In this document: in pieces, positions 26,467 to 35,588 of the stretch | Position numbering within the stretch: the stretch's first letter is position 1 | How the letters are laid out: each line of letters begins with the position of its first letter | NCBI GenBank assembly: GCA_022763925.1 | Contig: JALERW010000084.1 | Location: 1 to 64,000, forward strand | Source of the DNA: Lachnospiraceae bacterium | Lineage (GTDB): Bacteria; Bacillota; Clostridia; Lachnospirales; Lachnospiraceae | DNA length: 64,000 nt | Reading direction: 5' to 3' | Notes under the pieces: model-generated | Seen by the model: the letters and a program-made list of their open reading frames with translations, nothing else | Told to the model about the DNA's origin: nothing | Database searches by the model: none | Position numbers and translations under genes: made by a program

Positions 26467-27024
26467 CTACAGGATCGCTCCCTGGTCCGTCTCCTGTTTG
26501 TTCTCCTTCAGATAGTCTGCAATATAGCTGGAAACTTCCGGGACATCAAAGGGGACATCTCCCAGAATCTCCCGAAATTCCCTGGTATCCAGATGAAAGG
26601 ATTTCTGATCATAGGTATAGGTAAAAAGAAAGTCCGTACCGGGATTGAAAACGATCAGGGTATGGATGGTTCCGCATATGTCTCCCAGGGGCATGCGGTC
26701 AATGTGGCTGAGGCCAAAGTCTGCCTGGACGATGGTTCCCTTGCCGGGTCTGGACCATATGGAGAAATCTCCTCCGGCGCTCTCGGCAGCCATTTTGAAA
26801 AAGGGAATGCCAAGTCCCACTTTACGGGTCGTACGGGTGGTAAAGAACGGATCCTCTGCATGGGCCAGCTGCTCCGGTGTCATGCCGCAGCCGTCATCCC
26901 CTATGAATACCCGGAGCCGGTCTGCAGCGGTATCTATCGTTACATCAATGGTGACGAGGCTGGCAGAGGCTCTTATGGAATTTTCTGCAATATCCAGAAT
27001 ATTTAAAGAAATCTCGGTCATCAT
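26467..27024 (-). CDS. GHKL-fold ATP-binding protein (anti-sigma/histidine-kinase-like), divergent from the DRTGG cluster
   Basis: 185 residues. HATPase_c motifs: N box LNILDIAENSIRA, G1 DDGCGM, G2 KVGLGIPFFKMAAE, and GKGT in the G3 position. There is no phospho-acceptor histidine domain, so it is not a classical sensor kinase; it resembles stand-alone ATPase domains that act on partner proteins. The C-terminal ~70 residues have no recognised domain. It is divergent from, and probably functionally tied to, the DRTGG/[FeFe]-hydrogenase cluster. ATG 27024 and the next codon (27021) are both possible starts. Confidence 0.75.
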   Translation of the reverse strand: MMTEISLNILDIAENSIRASASLVTIDVTIDTAADRLRVFIGDDGCGMTPEQLAHAEDPFFTTRTTRKVGLGIPFFKMAAESAGGDFSIWSRPGKGTIVQADFGLSHIDRMPLGDICGTIHTLIVFNPGTDFLFTYTYDQKSFHLDTREFREILGDVPFDVPEVSSYIADYLKENKQETDQGAIL

Positions 27025-27060
27025 AAGGCATCTTTGTTCCTTCCTTCGTTATTGTGTTTC

Positions 27061-27069
27061 ATTATAGCA
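27061..27069 (-). promoter_or_regulatory. Extended -10 promoter of the divergent GHKL gene
   Basis: On the minus strand TGCTATAAT forms an extended -10 element (TATAAT at 27066-27061). The -35 region is poor. It lies about 36 bases before the start and back to back with the DRTGG promoter. Confidence 0.5.
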
Positions 27070-27097
27070 TTTTCAGGGATAAAAAGCTATTATTACT

Positions 27098-27125
27098 TTG
27101 AAAATGTTATCCGGCATGTTATAAT
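27098..27125 (+). promoter_or_regulatory. Promoter of the DRTGG/[FeFe]-hydrogenase cluster
   Basis: TTGAAA (27098-27103), 16-base spacer, TATAAT (27120-27125). It reads into five genes with short or overlapping junctions up to 30546. Confidence 0.7.
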
Positions 27126-27157
27126 AGCGAAAGATATTAATGCGGGGAGGAAAAGGG

Positions 27158-27514
27158 ATGTTACTGATAAACGTTCAAGAGCTGCTTCATGCGACCGCAC
27201 TTTGCGGAGAAGATTACCTGCAGAACTATGATGTGAAATCGGTCTATGCGTCCGATATGATGAGTGATGTGCTTGCACAGGTTAAGGGACATCCTTTGCT
27301 TCTTACCGGTCTGTGCAATCCGCAGGTGATCCGGACGGCTGAGATGGTGGACATTTCCTGCGTGGTCTTTGTACGCGGAAAATCTCCGGACGAGCATATC
27401 CTTGAGCTGGCAAAGGATGGGCTTCTTTGTGTGCTGAGAACAGATCTTACCATGTTTGAGGCATGTGGAATCCTTTATCAGGCAGGCTTGTGTGGAGGTG
27501 ATGAAATTGAGTGA
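27158..27514 (+). CDS. Stand-alone DRTGG-domain protein (first copy)
   Basis: 118 residues making up one DRTGG-like domain: an N-terminal helix (LLINVQELLHATALCGEDYL), then alternating strands and helices (VKGHPLLLTGLCNPQVIRTAEMVDISCVVFVRGKSP). DRTGG domains occur beside CBS domains in pyrophosphatases, where they take part in adenine-nucleotide binding, and in some phosphotransacetylases. Here the domain is alone, so a ligand-sensing or adaptor role is inferred. Start ATG 27158 has GGGGAGG 8 bases upstream. The stop overlaps the following ATPase gene. Confidence 0.75.
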   Translation: MLLINVQELLHATALCGEDYLQNYDVKSVYASDMMSDVLAQVKGHPLLLTGLCNPQVIRTAEMVDISCVVFVRGKSPDEHILELAKDGLLCVLRTDLTMFEACGILYQAGLCGGDEIE

Positions 27515-27950
27515 CAGCATTATGACACTGAAGTACAGGGTGAGCGCAGATGATTTCAAATCAGCTGGAGAGGCCAGCAGTGATGTGAAGAATAAGCTGA
27601 AGAAAATGGGGTTTCCACCGGAGGTTGTGCGAAAGGTCGCCATTTCCATGTATGAGGGTGAGATCAACATGGTCATTCATGCCAACGGCGGTGAGATTAC
27701 GGTGGATATCACCATGGATGAGATCATTATTGTGCTTCAGGATGTCGGACCCGGAATTAAGGATATCGACAAGGCAATGCAGGCCGGATATTCCACCGCT
27801 TCGGATCAGATCCGTTCCCTGGGCTTCGGAGCAGGCATGGGACTTCCGAACATGAAGAAATATTCCGATGATATGAAAATAGAGACAACGCTGGGCGTTG
27901 GAACAACGGTAACGCTTGTCATAAAGCTGCAGCCACAAAGCCATGTATGA
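27501..27950 (+). CDS. RsbW-like serine-kinase/anti-sigma-type ATPase
   Basis: 149 residues with the GHKL motifs in the compact RsbW/SpoIIAB-like arrangement: EGEINMVIHANGG (N box), DVGPGIKDIDKA (G1), GFGAGMGLPNMKKYSD (lid and G2) and GVGTTVTLVI (G3). Such proteins phosphorylate anti-anti-sigma partners; no STAS-domain or sigma gene is present here, so the partner may be a DRTGG protein or the hydrogenase homologue. ATG 27501 overlaps the DRTGG stop; TTG 27507 has better spacing from GGAGGTG and may be the real start. Confidence 0.78.
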   Translation: MKLSDSIMTLKYRVSADDFKSAGEASSDVKNKLKKMGFPPEVVRKVAISMYEGEINMVIHANGGEITVDITMDEIIIVLQDVGPGIKDIDKAMQAGYSTASDQIRSLGFGAGMGLPNMKKYSDDMKIETTLGVGTTVTLVIKLQPQSHV

Positions 27951-27979
27951 GGAGAAGACACAGAGAGAGGAATTAGATA

Positions 27980-29434
27980 ATGGATAAGTTTTTTCATTCT
28001 GTATATCTGGAGGAGAAAAATTGTACGGGCTGTTATAACTGTATCAAGCGATGTCCGACCGGTGCGATCCGGGTACGGGACGGGAAAGCCCGGGTGATCA
28101 ATAAATACTGTATCGACTGCGGGGAATGTGTCCGTTCCTGCAAGCAGCATGCCAAATCCTCGAAGAGAAACAAGCTGAAGGGAGACCTGGTGGGAAAGTT
28201 CGACTACATGGTTGCCCTGCCGTCCCAGGCGCTGTACAGTCAGTTTCAGCATCTGGAGGATGTGGATATCCTTCTTACGGCTCTGAAGCTGATGGGCTTT
28301 GATGATATTGTGGAGGTGTCCAGTGCTGCGGAGGTGCTCACGGAAAAGACCAAGCAATACATCCGGGAGCATGAGGATCTGTGGCCGATCATCAGTACTG
28401 CCTGTCCTACGGTGCTGCGGCTTATTCGGGTTCGTTTCCCGAATCTGATCGATCATCTGCTTCCGTTCCATATTCCCGCAGAGGTAGCTGCCCGTACCGC
28501 AAGAAAGAAGGCTATGAGAGAGACCGGACTTTCGTCGGAAAAGATAGGAATTGTCTACATCGCGCCCTGTCCCTCCAAGGTCAGTTATGTGCAGGCCCCG
28601 ATGGGAACGGAGAAGAGTGAGATCGATGTGGTGCTGGCCATTAAGGATATCTACCGTATTATCCTTCCCTATCTGACCGAGGCCCAGAAGCAGGTGCAGC
28701 ATCTTCGAAAAGGAGGCAGCACCGGAATTGCCTGGGGAAGAAGCGGCGGTGAAGCGCGCTCCCTGGGAGAGAAGGATTATATTGCGGCGGACGGCATTTT
28801 AAGTGTCATCAACGTCCTGGAGGACCTGGAGGATGAAAAGTTTGAAAAGGTTCCGTTCATTGAGCTGAACGCCTGTGACGGCGGCTGTGTGGGCGGTGTG
28901 CTGAATATTGAAAATCCGTTTGTGGCAAGGGCCAAGATCCTGAAGCTGGGGAAGGAACTTCCCGAGACAGCTTTGGAGGATATGCTTGCGGTGGAAGAGG
29001 AAGATATTCTCTGGAACAGCAAAGTGGAGTATGAACCGGTGTTCCAGCTGGGAAGCAGTTTCATGGAGAGCATCTCTCTGATGAAGCAGGTGGATGAGCT
29101 GCAGAAGAAATTTCCCGGACTGGACTGCGGCTGCTGCGGGGCTCCCTCCTGCCGGGCGCTGGCGGAGGATATCGTCCGAGGCGTGGCGACCGAAAATGCC
29201 TGTATCCATATTCTGAAGGACCGGCTGCATCTTCTGTCCAGATATGCAAGGGAATTTGCCAACAATGAAGTGGTAACAGAAGAAAATGTGAAGGAATACA
29301 TCGATACGGCGCGTCAGTATATCAACAAAATGTCCATGGATATTGCAAAGCTGGATGATACCATCGGGGTAAAACCGCAGCCGGAGCAGAAAACACCTCT
29401 GAAAGAGGATCTGGAGGAGGAATCCGGATCCTGA
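27980..29434 (+). CDS. Sensory-type [FeFe] hydrogenase homologue
   Basis: 484 residues. Two 4Fe-4S motifs come first (Cys15/18/21/25 and Cys44/47/50/54), then an iron-hydrogenase large-subunit core. The four H-cluster cysteines are present: STACP (Cys142), APCPSK, and the pair in NACDGGCVGG. However, the position just before Cys142, which carries the proton-transferring cysteine in catalytic enzymes (TSCCP), is alanine. A further iron-sulfur-type motif (DCGCCGAPSC) and a C-terminal helical region follow. Loss of this cysteine is a feature of the sensory group of [FeFe] hydrogenases, so slow H2 sensing or redox sensing is likelier than bulk H2 production. No PAS domain is seen. Confidence 0.85.
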   Translation: MDKFFHSVYLEEKNCTGCYNCIKRCPTGAIRVRDGKARVINKYCIDCGECVRSCKQHAKSSKRNKLKGDLVGKFDYMVALPSQALYSQFQHLEDVDILLTALKLMGFDDIVEVSSAAEVLTEKTKQYIREHEDLWPIISTACPTVLRLIRVRFPNLIDHLLPFHIPAEVAARTARKKAMRETGLSSEKIGIVYIAPCPSKVSYVQAPMGTEKSEIDVVLAIKDIYRIILPYLTEAQKQVQHLRKGGSTGIAWGRSGGEARSLGEKDYIAADGILSVINVLEDLEDEKFEKVPFIELNACDGGCVGGVLNIENPFVARAKILKLGKELPETALEDMLAVEEEDILWNSKVEYEPVFQLGSSFMESISLMKQVDELQKKFPGLDCGCCGAPSCRALAEDIVRGVATENACIHILKDRLHLLSRYAREFANNEVVTEENVKEYIDTARQYINKMSMDIAKLDDTIGVKPQPEQKTPLKEDLEEESGS

Positions 29435-29495
29435 AGGATAGTCTGAATGATAATGATTGCGGCTGCCCGGGCAGCTGGCGGGGAAGGAAACGTAT

Positions 29496-29831
29496 ATGAC
29501 AGTCAGAGAATTAGCAGAGAAAAATATATTTGAACTGATTAATATGGGAGATCAGCCGGAGGCGAGGATCAGCAAGCCGTTCTGCTGTGATCTTCTGAGT
29601 GTTGCCATGGGGAAAGCGCCGGCCGGGGGCTGCTGGGTAACGGTGATGGCAAACATCAATACACTGGCGGTGGCAGCGCTTACAGAGGCGTCCTGTATCG
29701 TGCTTGCAGAGGGCATGAAGCTGGATGAGACATGTATTCAGAAGGCTGCACAGCAGGGAATCACGGTATTTGCGGTGAATGAACCGATTTTTGATACGGC
29801 ACTGAAGGTACAGAAGCTTCTCGATGCTTAG
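29496..29831 (+). CDS. Stand-alone DRTGG-domain protein (second copy)
   Basis: 111 residues of the same single-domain type as the gene at 27158, beginning MTVRELAEKNIFELINMG and ending with an alternating strand/helix segment (GITVFAVNEPIFDTALKVQKLL). It has a CCDLLSVAMGKAPAGGCWVTVMAN stretch with several cysteines. Start ATG 29496 has GGGAAGG 8 bases upstream; the track start at 29457 lacks one. It overlaps the PHP gene by 8 bases. With the first copy, it brackets the ATPase and hydrogenase genes. Confidence 0.75.
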   Translation: MTVRELAEKNIFELINMGDQPEARISKPFCCDLLSVAMGKAPAGGCWVTVMANINTLAVAALTEASCIVLAEGMKLDETCIQKAAQQGITVFAVNEPIFDTALKVQKLLDA

Positions 29832-30546
29832 GATCAGCTACGACCTGCATATCCATTCCTGCCTTTCCCCATGCGGGGATGAGGATATGACACCGGCTAA
29901 TATCGTGGGAATGGCGGCCATAAAGGGGCTGGATGTGATTGCACTGACCGATCATAATTCCTGCAAAAACTGTCCGGCAGTTATGAAATTCGCCGAAAAA
30001 TACGGTGTGACCGTGATCCCCGGTATGGAGCTTACCACACAGGAGGAGGTTCATGTGCTCTGCCTGTTTGCCGGGCTTTCGGATGCCATGCGGTTTGATA
30101 CATATGTATATGAGCATCTGATGCCGTTTCCGAACCGGGAGGATATCTTCGGACGGCAGCTGATTTATAATGAGAAGGATGAGATTTCCGGAAAAGTGGA
30201 ACATCTTTTGATCAACAGTACGGATATCTCCTTTGATTATGTTCCGGAGATCGTCGAGCGCTTCGGAGGAATTATGATTCCTGCACACATTGAAAAAAGC
30301 TCCAACAGCCTTCTTCATAACCTTGGTTTCGTTCCGCCCGACAGCCGGTTTCGCTGTGTGGAGGTGGAGGACAGAGCGCATGCGCCAAAGCTGAGAGAAC
30401 AGAATCCTTATCTGAAGGAATGCCGGATCATCTGCAATTCCGATGCACATTATCTGGACCGCATTCACGAGCGGGAGGAATTTCTTGAAATCAGGTCCCT
30501 GAAGCCTTCAGATATCCTGGCTGCCCTGACCGGAGAGGAAGGCTGA
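29824..30546 (+). CDS. PHP-domain metal-dependent phosphoesterase
   Basis: 240 residues. PHP-domain metal motifs in order: DLHIHSCLSPCG, ALTDHNS, GMELTT with EVHVLCLF, MIPAHIEKS and ICNSDAHYLDRI. PHP proteins hydrolyse phosphoesters such as histidinol phosphate, 3',5'-bisnucleotides or polymerase by-products; the substrate here is unknown. Translationally coupled to the upstream DRTGG gene by an 8-base overlap, so it may turn over the ligand that the DRTGG domains sense (inference). Last gene of the cluster. Confidence 0.85.
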   Translation: MLRISYDLHIHSCLSPCGDEDMTPANIVGMAAIKGLDVIALTDHNSCKNCPAVMKFAEKYGVTVIPGMELTTQEEVHVLCLFAGLSDAMRFDTYVYEHLMPFPNREDIFGRQLIYNEKDEISGKVEHLLINSTDISFDYVPEIVERFGGIMIPAHIEKSSNSLLHNLGFVPPDSRFRCVEVEDRAHAPKLREQNPYLKECRIICNSDAHYLDRIHEREEFLEIRSLKPSDILAALTGEEG

Positions 30547-30562
30547 AGGCGTAAAAAGATGC

Positions 30563-30592
30563 TTGACAAGGAACCCGGGGTGTGGGTATAAT
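30563..30592 (+). promoter_or_regulatory. Promoter of the pheST T-box transcript
   Basis: TTGACA (30563-30568), 18-base spacer, TATAAT (30587-30592), directly after the PHP gene. Confidence 0.8.
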
Positions 30593-30596
30593 GACA

Positions 30597-30882
30597 AAAG
30601 ATTCCGATAAAATAACGGATAGTTATCTACAAAGAATGAAAAGGCATGGAAGGTGTACAGTAGGCTGCTGTTTTCCACAAGAGAGAGAGGATCACCGGCT
30701 GCGAGTCCTCTTTGGTTCAGGCAGAAGCTGAATTTCCCACCGGAGCTGCATTTCCGAAAGAGAGTAAGAAATGACGGATCGACTGCACGTTACGCAGAGA
30801 AGAGTGCCCGGATCTTTTTCCGGGAAATAGGGTGGTACCGCGACAGCCTCGTCCCTTTCAGGGATAAGGCTGTTTTGTTTTT
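30597..30882 (+). promoter_or_regulatory. T-box riboswitch controlling pheST (tRNA-Phe)
   Basis: The leader carries the T-box sequence AGGGTGGTACCGCG (30829-30842), which pairs with the acceptor end of uncharged tRNA, followed by the competing terminator. Upstream lies a long stem I region with GAGAGGAT...GTCCTC pairing. A UUC triplet at about 30734-30736 (in GAATTTCCCACC) is the candidate phenylalanine specifier; that assignment is inferred from position and the downstream genes. Uncharged tRNA-Phe should stabilise the antiterminator and switch on pheS, pheT and queA. Confidence 0.9.
30843..30882 (+). terminator. T-box-controlled terminator upstream of pheS
   Basis: ACAGCCTCGTCCCT / AGGGATAAGGCTGT with a short loop and minor mismatch, followed by TTTTGTTTTTG. 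It is mutually exclusive with the T-box antiterminator. Confidence 0.85.
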
Positions 30883-30939
30883 GTTCGCTGCGAGCCGGGC
30901 GCCATCCTTTACCTTCAGAAATGTGAGAGGAGAAGAAAG

Positions 30940-31959
30940 ATGAGAGAGAAGCTTAACAGCATCAGAGAAGAAGCGCTGAAGCAGATTCAGGCCTCCGATG
31001 CCCTGGAGAAACTGAATGATGTAAGAGTTGCCTTCCTTGGGAAAAAGGGAGAGCTGACGGCTGTACTTAAGAGCATGAAGGATGTGGATGCGAAGGAACG
31101 TCCGATCATCGGCCAGATGGTCAATGAGACACGGGCGGAAATCGAGAAGGCGCTGGAGGAGACGAAAAAGCGCATGGAGGAGGCCATCCGTGAGGAACGG
31201 CTGAAAAATGAAGTGATTGATGTAACGCTCCCGGCAAGGAAGAACAATGTGGGACACCGTCATCCGAATACGATCGCGCTGGAAGAGGTGGAACGTATTT
31301 TTGTCGGTATGGGCTATGAGGTTGTGGAAGGCCCTGAGGTGGAATATGATCTGTACAATTTTGAAAAATTGAACATTCCTGCCAATCATCCGGCAAAGGA
31401 TGAGCAGGATACTTTTTATATCAATAAGGATATTGTGCTTCGTACCCAGACATCTCCGGTACAGGCGCGTATCATGGAGCAGGGAAAGCTTCCGATCCGT
31501 ATGATCGCTCCGGGAAGAGTATTCCGTGCCGACGAGGTGGATGCCACCCATTCTCCGTCCTTCCATCAGATTGAAGGACTGGTTGTGGATAAGAACATTA
31601 CTTTTGCAGACCTGAAGGGAACGCTGGAGGTATTTGCCAAGGAGCTGTTCGGTGAGAACACAAAGACCAAATTCCGTCCGCACCATTTCCCGTTCACAGA
31701 GCCCAGTGCAGAGATGGATGTAAGCTGCTTCAAATGCGGAGGCAAGGGCTGCCGATTCTGCAAAGGTGAAGGCTGGATCGAGATCCTGGGCTGCGGTATG
31801 GTACACCCGCATGTATTTGAGATGTGCGGTATTGATCCTGAGGAGTATACCGGCTTTGCGTTCGGTGTGGGCCTGGAGCGTATAGCGCTTCTGAAATATG
31901 AGATTGATGACATGAGACTGCTGTATGAGAATGACATGCGGTTCCTGAAACAGTTCTAG
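30940..31959 (+). CDS. pheS: Phenylalanyl-tRNA synthetase alpha subunit
   Basis: 339 residues. N-terminal coiled coil ([20 protein letters not shown]) that binds tRNA, then the class II catalytic core: [17 protein letters not shown], motif 2 around [23 protein letters not shown], and motif 3 [17 protein letters not shown] cysteine-rich insert, [17 protein letters not shown], appears to be a small zinc-binding element found in this clade. Forms an alpha2beta2 enzyme with PheT. GAGAGGAG precedes the ATG. Confidence 0.97.
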   Translation: MREKLNSIREEALKQIQASDALEKLNDVRVAFLGKKGELTAVLKSMKDVDAKERPIIGQMVNETRAEIEKALEETKKRMEEAIREERLKNEVIDVTLPARKNNVGHRHPNTIALEEVERIFVGMGYEVVEGPEVEYDLYNFEKLNIPANHPAKDEQDTFYINKDIVLRTQTSPVQARIMEQGKLPIRMIAPGRVFRADEVDATHSPSFHQIEGLVVDKNITFADLKGTLEVFAKELFGENTKTKFRPHHFPFTEPSAEMDVSCFKCGGKGCRFCKGEGWIEILGCGMVHPHVFEMCGIDPEEYTGFAFGVGLERIALLKYEIDDMRLLYENDMRFLKQF

Positions 31960-31978
31960 GAGAGGGAGGAAACATACG

Positions 31979-34399
31979 ATGAATACGTCTTTAGCATGGT
32001 TAAAAGCCTATGTTCCGGATCTGGATGTGGAGGCGCAGGAGTTTGCGGACGCCATGACCCTGTCCGGTTCCAAGGTGGAAGGATATGAGAAGAAGGATGA
32101 GGATCTGGAAAAGATCGTGATCGGCCAGATCCTGAAGATTGAGAAACACCCGGATGCGGATAAGCTGATCATCTGTCAGGTGGACGTGGGTGCCGGAACT
32201 CCTCTGCAGATTGTGACCGGAGCACCCAATGTAAAGGAAGGGGATAAGGTTCCCGTTGTTCTGGACGGAGGTAAGGTCGCCGGAGGACACGACGGAAAGA
32301 TGACGCCGGGAGGAATCAGGATCAAGAAAGGAAAGCTGCGCGGTGTGGAATCCAACGGTATGCTCTGTTCCATTGAGGAGCTGGGCTCCACCAGAGATAT
32401 GTATCCGGAGGCTCCGGAATCCGGTATTTACATTTTCGGTGAGGATGCGGTTGTCGGGGAAAATGCGGTAAAAGCCCTTGGCCTGGATGATGTGGTAGTA
32501 GAGTATGAGATCACCTCCAACCGTGTGGACTGCTTCTCCGTTGTGGGACTTGCCAGAGAAGCGGCAGCAACCTTCCGGAAGGATTTCTTTCCGCCTGTGA
32601 TTACTCCGACGGGAAACAGTGAAAATGTCAATGATTATATAAAAGTAACCGTGAAGGATACGGACCTGTGTCCCAGATACTGTGCGAGAGTTGTGAAAAA
32701 TATCAGGATTGCTCCGTCTCCGGTATGGATGCAGCGCCGTCTGGCAGCTCACGGAATCCGTCCCATTAACAATATTGTGGATATCACCAATTATGTGATG
32801 GAAGAATTCGGACAGCCGATGCATGCGTATGATCTGGATACGATCGCAGGCCATGAAATTATTGTACGAAGAGGGGAGGATGGAGAAAAATTTGTTACAC
32901 TGGACGGACAGGAACGTCAGGTGGACAGCTCTGTCCTGATGATCTGTGATGCGGATAAAGCGGTAGGTATCGCCGGAATCATGGGAGGAGAGAACTCCAT
33001 GATCACAGATCACGTACAGACAATGCTCTTTGAGGCTGCGTGCTTCGACGGTACAAACATCCGTCTTTCCAGCAAAAAAGTCGGACTTCGTACCGATGCT
33101 TCCGGAAAGTTCGAAAAAGGACTGGATCCGAATACCGCACTGGATGCCATCAACCGTGCCTGCCAGCTGGTTGAGGAGCTGGGAGCCGGAGAAGTGGTGG
33201 GAGGAGTTGTGGATGTGTACAGCAGAGTCCGCACCGGAAACCGTGTTCCTTTTGATCCGGAATACGTGAACCGCCTTCTGGGAACGGATATTGACCGCGA
33301 AACGATGATCGGTTATTTTAAGAAGATCGACCTGGGCTTCGATGAAAAGACCTCTGAGGTAATTGTTCCTTCCTGGAGACAGGATCTTCTCCGTCCGGCG
33401 GATCTGGCAGAGGAAGTGGCAAGATTCTACGGCTATGACAATATACCGACCACGCTGCCCTCCGGAGAAGCTACCACCGGAAAGCTGAGCTTTAAGATGA
33501 GGATCGAGGCAATTGCCAGAGATATTGCGGAATTCTGCGGCTTCAGCCAGGGGATGACCTATTCCTTTGAAAGCCCGAAGGTGTTCGACCGGCTTCGGAT
33601 TCCCGAAGACTGCAGTCTCAGAAATGTGGTTACGATCTCCAACCCTCTGGGTGAGGACTTCAGCATTATGAGAACCACTTCTCTGAATGGTATGCTGACC
33701 TCTCTTGCAACCAATTACAACCGCAGAAACAAAAATGTGCGGCTGTATGAGCTGGGAAATATTTACCTTCCGAAGCAGCTGCCCCTTACGGAGCTTCCCG
33801 AGGAGCGGATGCAGTTCACTCTTGGCATGTACGGGGATGGCGATTTCTATACCATGAAAGGGGTGGTGGAGGAATTCCTGGACAAGATCGGAATGAATAA
33901 AAAGGAAACCTACGATCCGAACGCGCAGAAGCCCTTCCTTCATCCCGGAAGACAGGCGAATATTGTGTATGATAAGACGGTGATCGGATTCCTGGGAGAG
34001 CTTCATCCGGAGGTGGCTGATACGTATGGAATCGGAGAACGCGCGTATATAGCTGTACTGGACATGCCGGCGATTCTTCCGTTTGCATCCTTCGACCGCA
34101 AGTATGAGGGAATTGCCAGATTCCCTGCAGTGACCCGTGATATTTCCATGGTAGTGCCGAAGGAAATTCTGGCCGGAGATATCGAGGCCGTGATCGAGCA
34201 GCGCGGCGGAAAGAATCTGGAGAGCTATCAGCTGTTCGATGTATATGAGGGAAGCCAGATTAAAGCGGGATATAAGTCTCTGGCATATTCCATCGTATTC
34301 CGTTCCAAAGAGAAGACATTGGAGGAAGCGGAGATTTCGGGAGCTATGAAGAAGATCCTGAAGGCACTGGAGTCCATGGGCATTGAACTGCGTCAGTAA
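31979..34399 (+). CDS. pheT: Phenylalanyl-tRNA synthetase beta subunit
   Basis: 806 residues, full length. Order: N-terminal EMAP/OB tRNA-binding domain ([26 protein letters not shown]), B3/B4 editing domain that hydrolyses Tyr-tRNA-Phe, B5 domain, the inactive synthetase-like core, and the C-terminal FDX anticodon-binding domain ([16 protein letters not shown] ... [17 protein letters not shown]). GAGGGAGG lies 10 bases upstream of the ATG and 19 bases separate it from pheS. The 866-codon antisense frame across it is a coding shadow. Confidence 0.97.
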   Translation: MNTSLAWLKAYVPDLDVEAQEFADAMTLSGSKVEGYEKKDEDLEKIVIGQILKIEKHPDADKLIICQVDVGAGTPLQIVTGAPNVKEGDKVPVVLDGGKVAGGHDGKMTPGGIRIKKGKLRGVESNGMLCSIEELGSTRDMYPEAPESGIYIFGEDAVVGENAVKALGLDDVVVEYEITSNRVDCFSVVGLAREAAATFRKDFFPPVITPTGNSENVNDYIKVTVKDTDLCPRYCARVVKNIRIAPSPVWMQRRLAAHGIRPINNIVDITNYVMEEFGQPMHAYDLDTIAGHEIIVRRGEDGEKFVTLDGQERQVDSSVLMICDADKAVGIAGIMGGENSMITDHVQTMLFEAACFDGTNIRLSSKKVGLRTDASGKFEKGLDPNTALDAINRACQLVEELGAGEVVGGVVDVYSRVRTGNRVPFDPEYVNRLLGTDIDRETMIGYFKKIDLGFDEKTSEVIVPSWRQDLLRPADLAEEVARFYGYDNIPTTLPSGEATTGKLSFKMRIEAIARDIAEFCGFSQGMTYSFESPKVFDRLRIPEDCSLRNVVTISNPLGEDFSIMRTTSLNGMLTSLATNYNRRNKNVRLYELGNIYLPKQLPLTELPEERMQFTLGMYGDGDFYTMKGVVEEFLDKIGMNKKETYDPNAQKPFLHPGRQANIVYDKTVIGFLGELHPEVADTYGIGERAYIAVLDMPAILPFASFDRKYEGIARFPAVTRDISMVVPKEILAGDIEAVIEQRGGKNLESYQLFDVYEGSQIKAGYKSLAYSIVFRSKEKTLEEAEISGAMKKILKALESMGIELRQ

Positions 34400-34416
34400 A
34401 CAGGAAAGAAGAGCAT

Positions 34417-35442
34417 ATGAAAACATCAGATTTTTATTTTGATCTGCCCCAGGAGCTGATTGCACAGGATCCTCTGGAAGACCGGTCCAGCTCCAGACTC
34501 CTGGTGCTGGATAAAAAAAACGGTGATATCGAGCATCATATATTCCGGGATATTGTGGATTTTCTGAATCCGGGCGACTGCCTGGTGGTGAATAACACAA
34601 AGGTTATCCCGGCCAGACTGTTCGGTGTGAAGGAGGGAACTCAGGCTAAGATCGAGCTTCTTCTTCTGAAGCGGAAGGAACATGATATCTGGGAAACTCT
34701 GGTAAAGCCGGGGAAAAAGGCCCGCGTGGGGACCAGGATCCTGTTCGGAGACGGGCTTCTTACCGGGGAAGTGATCGATGTGGTAGAAGAGGGAAACCGT
34801 CTGATCCGGTTTCATTATGAAGGAATTTTTGAAGAAATTCTGGATCAGCTGGGACAGATGCCTCTTCCCCCGTATATCACCCACCAGCTGAAGGACAAGA
34901 ACCGTTATCAGACGGTTTATGCAAAGCATGACGGTTCCGCGGCTGCGCCGACAGCAGGACTTCATTTTACTCCGGAGCTGTTAAAAAAGATTGAGGAAAA
35001 AGGCGTGAATATTGCGCATGTGACGCTGCATGTGGGACTGGGAACCTTCCGACCCGTTAAGGTGGAGGATGTGACACAGCATCACATGCACTCGGAATTC
35101 TTTTTTATCGAGGAGGATCAGGCAGAGCTGATCAATGAGACAAAGAAGCAAGGAGGAAGAGTCATCAGTGTCGGAACCACCAGCTGCCGTACGCTGGAGT
35201 CGGCAGCGGCGGAGGACGGACGGGTAAAAGCATGCAGCGGATGGACGGATATCTTCATTTATCCCGGCTACCGGTTTAAGACGATTGACGCGCTGATCAC
35301 AAATTTTCATCTGCCGGAATCCACCCTTTTGATGCTTGTTTCCGCGCTTGCGGGTAAGGAGCATATTATGCATGCCTACGAGGTGGCGGTCAAAGAGCGG
35401 TATCGTTTCTTTTCCTTCGGGGACGCCATGTTTATCCGTTAG
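34417..35442 (+). CDS. queA: S-adenosylmethionine:tRNA ribosyltransferase-isomerase
   Basis: 341 residues. Transfers and isomerises the ribosyl group of SAM onto 7-aminomethyl-7-deazaguanine in tRNA to form epoxyqueuosine. Family landmarks: [25 protein letters not shown] at the start, the PPYI motif ([23 protein letters not shown]), [17 protein letters not shown] and [29 protein letters not shown]. It begins 17 bases after pheT, so it sits on the T-box-controlled transcript, linking queuosine modification to Phe-tRNA status in this organism. Confidence 0.96.
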   Translation: MKTSDFYFDLPQELIAQDPLEDRSSSRLLVLDKKNGDIEHHIFRDIVDFLNPGDCLVVNNTKVIPARLFGVKEGTQAKIELLLLKRKEHDIWETLVKPGKKARVGTRILFGDGLLTGEVIDVVEEGNRLIRFHYEGIFEEILDQLGQMPLPPYITHQLKDKNRYQTVYAKHDGSAAAPTAGLHFTPELLKKIEEKGVNIAHVTLHVGLGTFRPVKVEDVTQHHMHSEFFFIEEDQAELINETKKQGGRVISVGTTSCRTLESAAAEDGRVKACSGWTDIFIYPGYRFKTIDALITNFHLPESTLLMLVSALAGKEHIMHAYEVAVKERYRFFSFGDAMFIR

Positions 35443-35507
35443 GCCCTGCAGGAAATGTCAGGTTTTTCCTGGACAGAAACAAAAAAACAAGATAAGATAA
35501 AAGAAAA

Positions 35508-35553
35508 GCAAAGAGGCAGTGCCGGGATTTTGGCATCTGTCTCTTTGCATTTT
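35508..35553 (+). terminator. Terminator after queA
   Basis: GCAAAGAGGCAG pairs with CTGTCTCTTTGC (one G-U) around a loop that can pair further (TGCC/GGCA), followed by ATTTTA. Confidence 0.7.
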
Positions 35554-35588
35554 ATGGAAAATGTGCGAAAAGGAAAGAGGAACAGAGG

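Noticed and set aside
32000-34600. 866-codon minus-strand ORF over pheT
   Set aside because: Antisense to a full-length conserved pheT; the translation shows no domain, and such long shadow frames result from codon bias.
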